Made by a program: the position numbers and the translations under genes. The notes below the pieces were generated by a model. The model did not search any database. It was not told the DNA's origin and saw nothing but the letters and a program-made list of their open reading frames with translations. This document shows positions 1 through 7,749 of a stretch of DNA of 64,000 bases, one piece after another. The stretch's first letter is position 1. Every line of letters starts with the position of its first letter. Origin of the DNA: Lachnospiraceae bacterium (lineage in GTDB: Bacteria > Bacillota > Clostridia > Lachnospirales > Lachnospiraceae); assembly GCA_900766915.1 (NCBI GenBank), contig CAAFXE010000387.1, positions 1 through 64,000 of the forward strand, given 5' to 3'.

Positions 1-383
1 AATACGTAAGCTGCGGAGAAATATGTGCCAGTTGCCCCAATCTTCATAGATGTACGGAAAGTAAAGAACACATAAAAGTGGTTACCCGCCATGTGTGGGA
101 AGAATATATGGAGAAAGCGGAGGACATCAGGCATACCCTTGGCAATAAACAGATATATGACCTAAGAAAGGAAACAATCGAGAGGATTTTCGGAACAGCC
201 AAGGAACACCATGGATTTCGTTATACACAATACATAGGGAGAGCCCGGATGGAAATGAAAGCGGGGCTTACTTTTGCATGTATGAACCTGAAAAAACTGG
301 CCAAGATACTGGACAAAAGGGAAGAAAGAATATCGACTATCCATAATATTGAGCGGTTATTAAAGGAAAAGACATTTTTTTAA
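1..383 (+). CDS. Transposase C-terminal part, IS1182 family (5' truncated by window)
   Basis: The frame is open from base 3 to the stop at 383, so the gene begins before the window; the GTG at 78 is only an internal codon. The visible part starts with a cysteine-rich stretch (CGEICASCP, then RCTES) that I associate with the region before the last catalytic block of IS1182-type DDE transposases. The segment ETIERIFGTAKEHHG carries the probable third acidic residue, followed by the family's C-terminal RARMEMKAGL and FACMNLKKL motifs. The protein would cut and rejoin IS ends. No frameshift is visible, so the copy could be intact outside the window. Confidence 0.75.
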   Translation, partial: YVSCGEICASCPNLHRCTESKEHIKVVTRHVWEEYMEKAEDIRHTLGNKQIYDLRKETIERIFGTAKEHHGFRYTQYIGRARMEMKAGLTFACMNLKKLAKILDKREERISTIHNIERLLKEKTFF

Positions 384-389
384 AAAAGT

Positions 390-414
390 GGTGCTGGAGA
401 TTATCTCCAGCACC
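390..414 (+). terminator. Perfect hairpin after the transposase gene
   Basis: Two 11-base arms (GGTGCTGGAGA and its exact complement) enclose a 3-base loop a few bases after the transposase stop. There is no long T tract on the plus side (AACTTTG follows). It may work as a transcript-end or insulating hairpin inside the IS end, blocking readthrough into or out of the element. Confidence 0.55.
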
Positions 415-422
415 AACTTTGT

Positions 423-920
423 CTACAGTCTGAATGGAACGATAAGGATCGTTCCATTTTTTGGTGAACCTAACCCCTCATAACCGATTTCTACATTCTC
501 TTTCTTTACAAGTTCTCCAGAGTGATATTCAGAAATATAACAGATAAGAGATTTGTATTCATCGGTTGTAGTGTACTTATACAGAAATGCACCTTCTGCA
601 CCGGAAAGCATTTCTGCAGTTCTCATTTCTATACTGTCTCTGTTAACTGGGCACAAAAAGTTCTTTGGCATCATTGCACGAAATATCATTACCCCAATGA
701 TAGCTATAGTAATGATTGAGACACCAATCAGAACACGGATAATTGACTTTAATCGATTTTGCTTGTGCTTGCTGTCAGTCGCAACCCCTATGATATTCTC
801 TTCGGATTTTTTTATAATATTATCCTGCGCAATATCTTCTCCCGCTAAGAACTCATTGATACTAATGCCAAGTTCTTTTCTCTTGCCTGCAATATATTTT
901 CCAATTTTAATGAGATCCAT
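423..920 (-). CDS. Membrane-anchored XRE-type regulator remnant lacking its HTH
   Basis: The start at 920 is preceded by a good GGAGG site. The protein (about 165 aa) opens with MDLIKIGKYIAGKRKELG, which looks like the first helix of an XRE helix-turn-helix. It then jumps straight to GISINEFLAGEDI, the sequence that in this family follows the HTH. Roughly 40-50 residues with the DNA-recognition helix appear to be missing in frame, probably by recombination between short repeats such as ELG/ILG. The rest has a linker, one membrane helix (about residues 60-82) and an outer C-terminal domain. The C-terminus stops at the IS junction and may also be cut short. It is probably a decaying gene; residual membrane or dominant-negative function cannot be excluded. 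Confidence 0.55.
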   Translation of the reverse strand: MDLIKIGKYIAGKRKELGISINEFLAGEDIAQDNIIKKSEENIIGVATDSKHKQNRLKSIIRVLIGVSIITIAIIGVMIFRAMMPKNFLCPVNRDSIEMRTAEMLSGAEGAFLYKYTTTDEYKSLICYISEYHSGELVKKENVEIGYEGLGSPKNGTILIVPFRL

Positions 921-1004
921 AGGATTACCTCCTTCGTCTGGGGTGATAGTATTCGTTTTTGAGGAATAAATACACCCCTCGGAAGTAGAATCAGACAAAT
1001 TTGT

Positions 1005-4000
1005 TTAATCCACCGATTTCAGTGACTCCGTCATACTGATCTTATCCAATTTCCTGCTCATTACCAGATTTACCAGGAAGGCAAATACCAGCGTCAGAAG
1101 AATGCTGAAAAGATAGCTGAGGGGCAATACCCTCACTGCAAAGGCTACCTGATCTACCTGGATCTGACTCATGACAAAGGCATGAAATACCTTTCCAACC
1201 AGAAGTCCCGCCAGGGCACCGATAGAGGTAAGGATGATATTTTCCCTGAATATATAAGATGCCGTTTCATTTTTATAAAAACCAAGCACCTTAATGGTGG
1301 CGATCTCCCTGATACGCTCCGTGATATTAATGTTGGTCAGATTGTATAATACGATAAATGCCAAAAATCCGGCACAGACAATAATGACCACAACCACAAG
1401 ATTCAGACTCTCAATCATGGTTGCAAATCTCAGCTTCGCATCCTCAGACACACTGGCTGAAACGATACTTTCGTCTTTTAAAAGACTGGCCGTCAGCTGG
1501 TGAAGATCCGTACCCTCTGCTACGTTAAGATACACTGTCTTTCGCTCTGCCTTCTCGCCCATACATTTTTCATAGGTCTGTGTGGTGAGATATACATAAT
1601 TGTACAGATAATTTTCTACAATGCCGTTTAGACGAAGCTCCATTCTCTGATGGTTTTCGTCCTCTAAAACCACGGTATCTCCCACTGCCAGATCGTAGGT
1701 TTTTGCAATCTTATCTGTAAGGATACATTCTCCCTCTCCGGGATATGGCAAGGTTTCTCCTGTATTTGCATCCGCAAGGAGCACATAAGGAGCTATCTCA
1801 TCCTTTTCGTCTACTGCTACCAGACTGATACTCTTGACTCCATTTTCTGTCACCAGATCAATGGATTTTTCCATGGTATATAAAAAGCTTTCCACGCCGT
1901 CTTTCTCCAGTGCTTTCATGAGAAGATCCGTATCTTCTCCGGCACTTTCATTAAGCATCACATTCACATCCATGGTCTGGATACGACCGTACTGATCGTT
2001 TGCCACATTGGCAATGGAATCCCTGATACCGAAGCCGGTAACCAATAGTCCTGTACAGCCGCTGATACCGATTACCATCATAAAGAATCTCTTTTTATAC
2101 CGGAACACATTTCTATAAGAAACTTTATGTAAAAATTTCAAATGATTCCAGATTAAAGGAACACGCTCCAGAAGAACACGCTTTCCGGCCTTTGGTGCCT
2201 TTGGTCTCATGAGCTCCGCTGCCACTTCTGACAATTCATTTTTACAAGTGACATAAGTGGCTCCCATGGAGCACAGCATCGATACCACAAGAGAAAATAC
2301 AAGGATCTTCCAGTCAAACACATAGACGATATCAGTAATACTGTACATTGTCTGGTAGGCATACCAGATCACATTTGGAAAAAGCCAAATTCCCACAAAA
2401 TACCCAAATAAACATCCTGAGATCGCAGCGGAACCGGAATAGAATAAATATTTTCCCATAATGGAGGCTTCGCTGTAACCCAGTGCCTTCAATACACCGA
2501 TCTGGGTTCTTTGTTCCTCAATCATACGGTTCATGGTGGTCACACAGATCAATGCTGCTACCGCATAGAAAAATACCGGAAATACATTGGCAATGCCGTC
2601 CACGATGGCGGAATCATTTTCCATACAGACATAACCTACGTTGGTATCCCGGCCTAAAAGAAAGCTTTCCGGCTCTTCAATGTCTGCAATCTCTTTTTCC
2701 GCATCGGCAATTTTTTCCTCACCGTCAGCAATTTCGGTGAGAAATTCCTGATAACCCTCTTCATACTCTGCATAGCCGTCATTATATTCAACCCAGCCAT
2801 CCGCAAGTTCTGCCTCGGTATCCGCAAGTTCCGTCTCGCCTTTTAAAATTTCTGCTTCACCTTTGGAAAACTCTGTCCAGCCTTCCCGCAGCTTCCGAAG
2901 TCCCTGTTCCAGTTCTTCATAGCCTTGGTCAACTTCCTTTTGAGCAGCTTCTAACTGGGCTTTGGCAGAAGAAATCTGAGCCTTTCCTTCCTCCAGCTGG
3001 GCTTTGTTGGCGTCGATCTCTGCCTGGGCTGCTTCGATTTGGGTAATTGAAAATTCTAATTGTTCCACAACGGTTTCAAGCATTTGATTTTTAGCTTTTA
3101 CAGCCAAAATTCCAGAAAGACCTGAACTAGGATCAATCGGAAACATACTTCTAAAAGGCCCTATCAGAGTTTCTGCTGTTGCTGATAAATTATCCAACAA
3201 GTCTGAATTTGGATTATTATCATATTGAATTATTCCTTCACTTAATTGATTTTTTCCTATCTTTAATTGCTCAAGCTGTATTCTCGTAATTGGTATTTGT
3301 GCACTCTGCTCATCCAGCTGTGCCTGTGCCGCATCTAACTGTTCTTCTGCTTCCTCCAGCTTCGCTGATTCCGCCTCCACCTTCGCCCAATTCTCATCAA
3401 TCTCCTTTTGGGCATCCGGCAAGGTCACATTTCTGGCATATCCAAGATCATACTCCGCACTATTTAAGGTCTCACGGTTTTCTTCCAGCTCTGCACGGCC
3501 ATCTGCCAGCTTCTGTCTGGCATCGGCAACCTCTTTTTCTCCATCCTTCAATTCCTTCAGGGCATCATCAAGCTCCTTCTTTGCATCGGCAAGCTCTGCC
3601 TCGCCCTCTGCTTTTCCGTCGGCAAGCTCCTGCTTCGCATCGGCAAGCTCTCCTTCTGCCTCATCCATCAATCGGTCATACCGATCATTAGCCGCATCCT
3701 CTGCCAGTGATTCCCATGTCGTTTCCTTGCCATCGATAAAGTTTTTGTATTCATCACTGTATATTTTGTAGTCCTCATCAAACTTTACCAGAATTTCCGT
3801 ATAGAAATCTACGTCAAAGCCTTCCATGGAAATATACATAAAACCGGAAATCTTTCCCTTTCCCAAAGAAGTGTTGCCTCTTTCAAACTGGATGTAATTG
3901 GAGGACTGAACAGTTCCCACGATCTCATATTCTTCATAGGTAAAATTTCCAAGGGCATCTTCCTCATTTTCCGGGGATAAGAAGATCTTTTGTCCGATAC

Positions 4001-4433
4001 AGTCCTTTGGGAAGGTCAGAGCATCTACCACACACTCTTTGGAGTTTTCCGGTAATCTGCCCTCCCGAAGTTCAATGCCGTTGATGTTTTCCGGCAGGCT
4101 GAAAATTTTAAGTACCTTTCCACTTTCAGATTCCGTATCACATAACATATCCACAGAAACGATCCCTTCAGCAAATCGGACACCTTCCTGACCGGATATC
4201 TTTTCCAGATCCTGCTCTTCAAAACCAAGGGTTGATAATACCCGGTAATCATAAAACTCTTTCTCACGAAAATAATTGTCCGTAGTCTTCACCATGGCAG
4301 TCTGAATGACTTTCAAGCCGGCAAAAAGGCTGACTCCCAAGGCAGTGATGGCAAAGATCGCCATAAATCTTCCGAAGCTTTGTTTGATCTCACGTACAGT
4401 GGATTTCCACATTCCTGACTTCATAACTTTCAT
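1005..4433 (-). CDS. FtsX-like ABC transporter permease with large coiled-coil domain
   Basis: A 1142-aa membrane protein. It has an N-terminal membrane helix (about 20-40), an extracellular MacB-like region, then a long Ala/Glu/Lys-rich heptad region (about 250-600) with ELADGKAE and QLEEGKAQ-type repeats. A first FtsX block of membrane helices follows (about 640-780), then a second extracellular domain (about 830-1000) and a C-terminal FtsX block (about 1010-1130). This architecture matches large Firmicute permeases that pair with a MacB/LolD-type ATPase, encoded 3 bases upstream. Such systems usually work mechanically in peptide or antibiotic export or envelope signalling; the substrate cannot be read here. 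A segment at about residues 378-463 is clearly AT-richer than its surroundings and breaks the heptad pattern. Confidence 0.85.
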   Translation of the reverse strand: MKVMKSGMWKSTVREIKQSFGRFMAIFAITALGVSLFAGLKVIQTAMVKTTDNYFREKEFYDYRVLSTLGFEEQDLEKISGQEGVRFAEGIVSVDMLCDTESESGKVLKIFSLPENINGIELREGRLPENSKECVVDALTFPKDCIGQKIFLSPENEEDALGNFTYEEYEIVGTVQSSNYIQFERGNTSLGKGKISGFMYISMEGFDVDFYTEILVKFDEDYKIYSDEYKNFIDGKETTWESLAEDAANDRYDRLMDEAEGELADAKQELADGKAEGEAELADAKKELDDALKELKDGEKEVADARQKLADGRAELEENRETLNSAEYDLGYARNVTLPDAQKEIDENWAKVEAESAKLEEAEEQLDAAQAQLDEQSAQIPITRIQLEQLKIGKNQLSEGIIQYDNNPNSDLLDNLSATAETLIGPFRSMFPIDPSSGLSGILAVKAKNQMLETVVEQLEFSITQIEAAQAEIDANKAQLEEGKAQISSAKAQLEAAQKEVDQGYEELEQGLRKLREGWTEFSKGEAEILKGETELADTEAELADGWVEYNDGYAEYEEGYQEFLTEIADGEEKIADAEKEIADIEEPESFLLGRDTNVGYVCMENDSAIVDGIANVFPVFFYAVAALICVTTMNRMIEEQRTQIGVLKALGYSEASIMGKYLFYSGSAAISGCLFGYFVGIWLFPNVIWYAYQTMYSITDIVYVFDWKILVFSLVVSMLCSMGATYVTCKNELSEVAAELMRPKAPKAGKRVLLERVPLIWNHLKFLHKVSYRNVFRYKKRFFMMVIGISGCTGLLVTGFGIRDSIANVANDQYGRIQTMDVNVMLNESAGEDTDLLMKALEKDGVESFLYTMEKSIDLVTENGVKSISLVAVDEKDEIAPYVLLADANTGETLPYPGEGECILTDKIAKTYDLAVGDTVVLEDENHQRMELRLNGIVENYLYNYVYLTTQTYEKCMGEKAERKTVYLNVAEGTDLHQLTASLLKDESIVSASVSEDAKLRFATMIESLNLVVVVIIVCAGFLAFIVLYNLTNINITERIREIATIKVLGFYKNETASYIFRENIILTSIGALAGLLVGKVFHAFVMSQIQVDQVAFAVRVLPLSYLFSILLTLVFAFLVNLVMSRKLDKISMTESLKSVD

Positions 4434-4436
4434 CCT

Positions 4437-5141
4437 TTACCATTCAATCTCTGAAATATCTACGATATGATCATTTTTCACCATCTTGGTGATGGTACCG
4501 CTTTTTACGGTAATGATCCGGTCTGCCATGGCTGTCAGTGCCTGATTGTGGGTAATGACAATGACTGTTTTTCCTTCCTTGCGACAGGTATCCTGCAAGA
4601 GCTTTAAGACCGCTTTTCCTGTGTTATAGTCCAGGGCTCCTGTGGGCTCATCACAAAGAAGAATCTTTGGATTTTTTGCAAGTGCACGGGCAATGGCAAC
4701 ACGCTGCTGCTCACCGCCTGATAACTGAGCCGGAAAATTCAAAAGACGCTCCCCCAGTCCTACTTTTTCCAATACTTCTTTGGCATCCAGAGGTTCCTTA
4801 CAGATCTGTGCCGCCAGTTCTACATTTTCCAGTGCTGTCAGATTCGGCACCAGATTATAAAACTGGAATACGAACCCCACATCATAACGCCGGTAGGAGG
4901 TCAGCTGCCGTTTTCCATAGGCAGAAATTTCCTCTCCATCCAGATAGACGTGACCTTCCGTTAAGGTATCCATACCTCCCAGAATATTTAAGATCGTTGT
5001 CTTTCCTGCACCTGATGCACCGACAATGACGCAGAACTCTCCTTTTTCAATTTCGAAATTAACATCATGCAGTGCCGGAATTTCCAGTTCTCCGGTTTTA
5101 TATACCTTTTTCACATTCTCAAATTTAACGAATGCACTCAT
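4437..5141 (-). CDS. ABC transporter ATP-binding protein (MacB/LolD type)
   Basis: A 234-aa ATPase with Walker A GASGAGKTT (about 40-48), the signature LSGGEQQRVAIARAL (about 140-154), Walker B ILLCDEPTGAL and a switch histidine in VITHNQ. Length and the QFYNLVPNLTALENV segment are typical of the LolD/MacB/FtsE group that energises FtsX-type permeases. It lies first in a two-gene operon with the 1142-aa permease, 3 bases apart, so the two very likely form one complex. Cytoplasmic face of the membrane. Confidence 0.9.
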   Translation of the reverse strand: MSAFVKFENVKKVYKTGELEIPALHDVNFEIEKGEFCVIVGASGAGKTTILNILGGMDTLTEGHVYLDGEEISAYGKRQLTSYRRYDVGFVFQFYNLVPNLTALENVELAAQICKEPLDAKEVLEKVGLGERLLNFPAQLSGGEQQRVAIARALAKNPKILLCDEPTGALDYNTGKAVLKLLQDTCRKEGKTVIVITHNQALTAMADRIITVKSGTITKMVKNDHIVDISEIEW

Positions 5142-5228
5142 ATACTCACCCTTTCACACGAATTGTATTGCTTCACACTAAACACATCATAGCATTATTT
5201 TCCATCAGATTCTATTAAATAACTATAA

Positions 5229-5263
5229 AAAACTCATGGAACACTTTTTGCTCCATGAGTTTT
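5229..5263 (-). terminator. Rho-independent terminator of the sodium symporter gene
   Basis: Twelve-base arms AAAACTCATGGA and TCCATGAGTTTT with a T run on the minus strand (5227-5232), about 20 bases past the symporter stop. It separates the symporter from the ABC exporter operon downstream. In the remaining gap (5142-5228) there is a plausible minus-strand -10 (TATGAT) but no clear -35. Confidence 0.8.
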
Positions 5264-5280
5264 ACAGGTCATTATGTAAT

Positions 5281-6630
5281 TTAGAAAATTCCCATCAGGA
5301 AGATGCATAAGATCAGCACCGGAATGACAAATGTCATAAGGGGGCGCATCCATTTCGTAACCTTAAGACCCTTTCCTTCATTGGCTTCTGCCATAAATTT
5401 TTCCCATCCCCATCCATAGCGGGTCACACAGAACAGGACATAGATCAGAGAGCCCAATGGGAGCAAAAGATTGCTGACCACAAAGTCTTCCAGGTCCATG
5501 ATACCTTTTCCTGCAATGGCAAAACTGCTCCATACATTGAAGCCCAATGCACAAGGAATAGAACATACAAACAGGATCACTGCATTAACCATGCAGGCTT
5601 TTTTTCTATCCCATCCGAAAAGATCGATACAGCATGCAATAATATTTTCAAACACTGCAATAATCGTGGAAAATGCTGCAAATGTCATAAAGATAAAGAA
5701 AAGGCTTCCCCATAATCTTCCAAGCGGTATATTGTTAAAAATGTTCGGCAAGGTAATAAAGATCAGGTTTGGACCGCTGTCCGGCTGTACCCCATAGGCA
5801 AAGCATGCAGGGAAAATGATCATCCCGGCACAAAGTGCTACAAAGGTATCCAGGACTGCCACATTGACAGCTTCTCCCATGAGTGCTCTTTCTTTTCCAA
5901 TATAACTTCCAAAAATTGCCATAGCACCAATACCAAGACTTAAAGTAAAAAATGCCTGATTCATAGCACCAACAATTACATTTGCCACACCGATGGACTT
6001 CATGCGGCCAAAATCCGGAATCAGATAGAACTTGACACCCTCAGACGCTCCCGGCAAAAGCACACTGTTTACCGCAAGGACTACCATGATCAAAAGTAAT
6101 GCGATCATCATCACCTTGGTGATCTTTTCTACCCCTTTTTGTACGCCAAAGGAACAAATAAAAATACCGATGGCTACTGTCAGCAGCATGTAGAACATGA
6201 GCCACCCCGGCTGACTTAACATGGTTCCAAACATATTTCCTACTTCTTCCACAGATGCACCCACAAACTTTCCTGTGGACATATCCACAAAGTAGCGGAT
6301 CATCCAGCCTGTAACGACTGTATAGAAAAACATTAAAATATAGTTACCTGCCATAGCAAAGTAACCGTGAATGTGCCACTTACTTCCCTCTGGTTCCAGC
6401 TTTTCGTAAAGCTTTACCGGGCTTTTCTGGCTGGCACGACCCATGGCAAACTCCATGGTCATAACCGGTACTCCTAAAAGTATCAGACATAGCAAGTAAA
6501 TCAATACAAAGGCACCGCCTCCATACTGTCCTGTCATATACGGAAATTTCCATACATTCCCCACACCGATGGCACATCCTGCGCTGAGCAGAATGAAACC
6601 AAGTCGGCTTCCTAAACGCTCTCTCTCCAT
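5281..6630 (-). CDS. Neurotransmitter:sodium symporter family transporter
   Basis: A 449-aa polytopic protein opening with GSRLGFILLSAGCAIGVGN and then VWKFPY, the NSS (SLC6) signature in membrane helix 1 that binds sodium and substrate. About eleven to twelve hydrophobic segments follow, the usual size for bacterial NSS proteins such as LeuT or MhsT. These import amino acids with sodium; the substrate here cannot be assigned. It is a monocistronic unit with its own promoter (6682-6710) and terminator (5229-5263). Confidence 0.9.
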   Translation of the reverse strand: MERERLGSRLGFILLSAGCAIGVGNVWKFPYMTGQYGGGAFVLIYLLCLILLGVPVMTMEFAMGRASQKSPVKLYEKLEPEGSKWHIHGYFAMAGNYILMFFYTVVTGWMIRYFVDMSTGKFVGASVEEVGNMFGTMLSQPGWLMFYMLLTVAIGIFICSFGVQKGVEKITKVMMIALLLIMVVLAVNSVLLPGASEGVKFYLIPDFGRMKSIGVANVIVGAMNQAFFTLSLGIGAMAIFGSYIGKERALMGEAVNVAVLDTFVALCAGMIIFPACFAYGVQPDSGPNLIFITLPNIFNNIPLGRLWGSLFFIFMTFAAFSTIIAVFENIIACCIDLFGWDRKKACMVNAVILFVCSIPCALGFNVWSSFAIAGKGIMDLEDFVVSNLLLPLGSLIYVLFCVTRYGWGWEKFMAEANEGKGLKVTKWMRPLMTFVIPVLILCIFLMGIF

Positions 6631-6681
6631 ATTGTTTCTCCTTCACAATTTCATGGCATTATCCAAATGCCTATTCTGTTT

Positions 6682-6710
6682 AGTATACCATTTTCCGGAT
6701 TTTAATTCAA
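6682..6710 (-). promoter_or_regulatory. SigA-type promoter of the NSS transporter
   Basis: On the minus strand, -35 TTGAAT (6705-6710) and -10 TATACT (6682-6687) are separated by exactly 17 bases. They lie about 50 bases upstream of the symporter start and just after the pflA terminator. Confidence 0.65.
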
Positions 6711-6714
6711 CAAT

Positions 6715-6742
6715 AAAAAAGCCCGCTATTTAAAACGGGCTT
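6715..6742 (-). terminator. Terminator overlapping the pflA stop codon
   Basis: On the minus strand the arms AAGCCCG and CGGGCTT flank a loop that contains the pflA TAA stop, followed by a run of T. The last codons of pflA therefore form the 5' arm of the terminator. Confidence 0.8.
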
Positions 6743-7472
6743 CTCTTACACCTTCTAATATGATTCTCTTGGCTTCCGCTGCTTTCTCCTTTGGCAATGC
6801 TTCCAGTCCTTCCAGCGGATACGGGATTCCTAGCTCCTCGTACTTCTTTACTCCCATGGTATGGTATGGAAGTACATCCAAGGCCTTTAAATTTTTCAGA
6901 GAACCTATAAATCTTCCTAAATTTTTCAGGTCTTTTTTATCGTCACTGATGCCAGGCACCACCACGTGACGAATCCATAAAGGTATATTTTTTTCTTCCA
7001 AATATTTTGCAAAAGCTATAATCCCTTTATTTTCCTGTCCCGTCAGTACTTTATGCTTTGCCGGATCTATGTGTTTGATATCCAGCATCACAAGGTTGGT
7101 ATATTTCATCAGCTCATCCAGTTTTTCATTATAAGCTGACTGTCCCGGATGATAGGTGATTCCGGAAGTATCCAGACAGGTATGTATCTTTTGTTCACTT
7201 GCCTTTTTGAAAAGTTCCAGAAGGAAATCGATCTGTAAAAGAGGTTCACCCCCGGTTACAGTAAGACCGCCCTTTGTGTAGAAAGAGCGGTTCTTATTGT
7301 AATTCATTAAGATTTCATCTGCGGTTACTTCTGTTCCTTTTCGCACTTCCCAGGTATCCGGATTATGACAGTACTGACATCTCATGGGACATCCCTGAAA
7401 AAACACGACATAGCGCAGTCCCGGCCCATCGACGGTACCGAAGCTTTCCTGCGAATGAATATAACCTTTCAT
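6726..7472 (-). CDS. pflA: Pyruvate formate-lyase activating enzyme
   Basis: A 248-aa radical SAM enzyme. The cluster motif is GCPMRCQYCHNPD (CX3CX2C, about residues 28-40), preceded by GPGLRYVVFFQ, which is typical of PFL activases. The glycine-rich TVTGGEPLLQ segment binds S-adenosylmethionine. It abstracts hydrogen from the glycyl-radical glycine of pyruvate formate-lyase under anaerobic conditions. It is the third gene of the pflB - glycyl-domain - pflA unit, and its probable target glycine lies in the small 80-aa protein encoded 9 bases upstream. Length is normal. Confidence 0.95.
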   Translation of the reverse strand: MKGYIHSQESFGTVDGPGLRYVVFFQGCPMRCQYCHNPDTWEVRKGTEVTADEILMNYNKNRSFYTKGGLTVTGGEPLLQIDFLLELFKKASEQKIHTCLDTSGITYHPGQSAYNEKLDELMKYTNLVMLDIKHIDPAKHKVLTGQENKGIIAFAKYLEEKNIPLWIRHVVVPGISDDKKDLKNLGRFIGSLKNLKALDVLPYHTMGVKKYEELGIPYPLEGLEALPKEKAAEAKRIILEGVREARFK

Positions 7473-7481
7473 TGCTTCGAA

Positions 7482-7724
7482 TTAAATAGAGTCGTGGAAT
7501 GTTCTGGAGATAACTTCGTCCTGCTGTTCTTTTGTAAGTTTTACGAAGTTAACTGCGTATCCGCTGACACGTACTGTAAGCTGTGGATATTTTTCCGGAT
7601 GTGCCTGTGCATCCAGAAGTGTTTCTTTTGTAAATACGTTGACATTTAAATGGTGTCCGCCCTTCTGAACATATCCGTCAAGAAGTCCCACCAGGTTATC
7701 GATCTGATTCTGTGTTGCTGCCAT
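7482..7724 (-). CDS. Stand-alone glycyl-radical domain of pyruvate formate-lyase (GrcA-like)
   Basis: An 80-aa protein corresponding to the C-terminal end of a pyruvate formate-lyase. It has GGHHLNVNVF (about 22-31) and the glycyl-radical loop RVSGYAVNF with the radical glycine at residue 55. It starts with ATG at 7724, 25 bases after the pflB stop, with its own AGGAGG site. The large subunit next door ends before this domain, so the two proteins together make one full-length enzyme. E. coli GrcA (YfiD) is a similar free domain that repairs oxygen-cleaved PFL. Here the main enzyme seems to have no radical domain of its own, so this part should be essential, not a spare. Confidence 0.88.
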   Translation of the reverse strand: MAATQNQIDNLVGLLDGYVQKGGHHLNVNVFTKETLLDAQAHPEKYPQLTVRVSGYAVNFVKLTKEQQDEVISRTFHDSI

Positions 7725-7749
7725 GATTTTTCCTCCTAAATTTTTTAAA

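Larger units (their letters stand above)
1..432 (+). mobile_element. Right end of an IS1182-family insertion sequence
   Basis: The window opens inside an insertion sequence. It holds the 3' part of the transposase frame, then a perfect 11-bp hairpin, then a short tail. The right boundary is uncertain. I place it near 420-437, because the stop codon of the converging gene falls in this short stretch, so its last codons may be IS-derived. The left end is outside the window, so terminal repeats and a target duplication cannot be seen. Confidence 0.6.

Noticed and set aside
3290..3691. Plus-strand open frame of 133 codons rich in His, Pro and Ser
   Set aside because: It is antisense to the repetitive coiled coil of the permease; the composition is a by-product of Glu/Ala/Lys codons.
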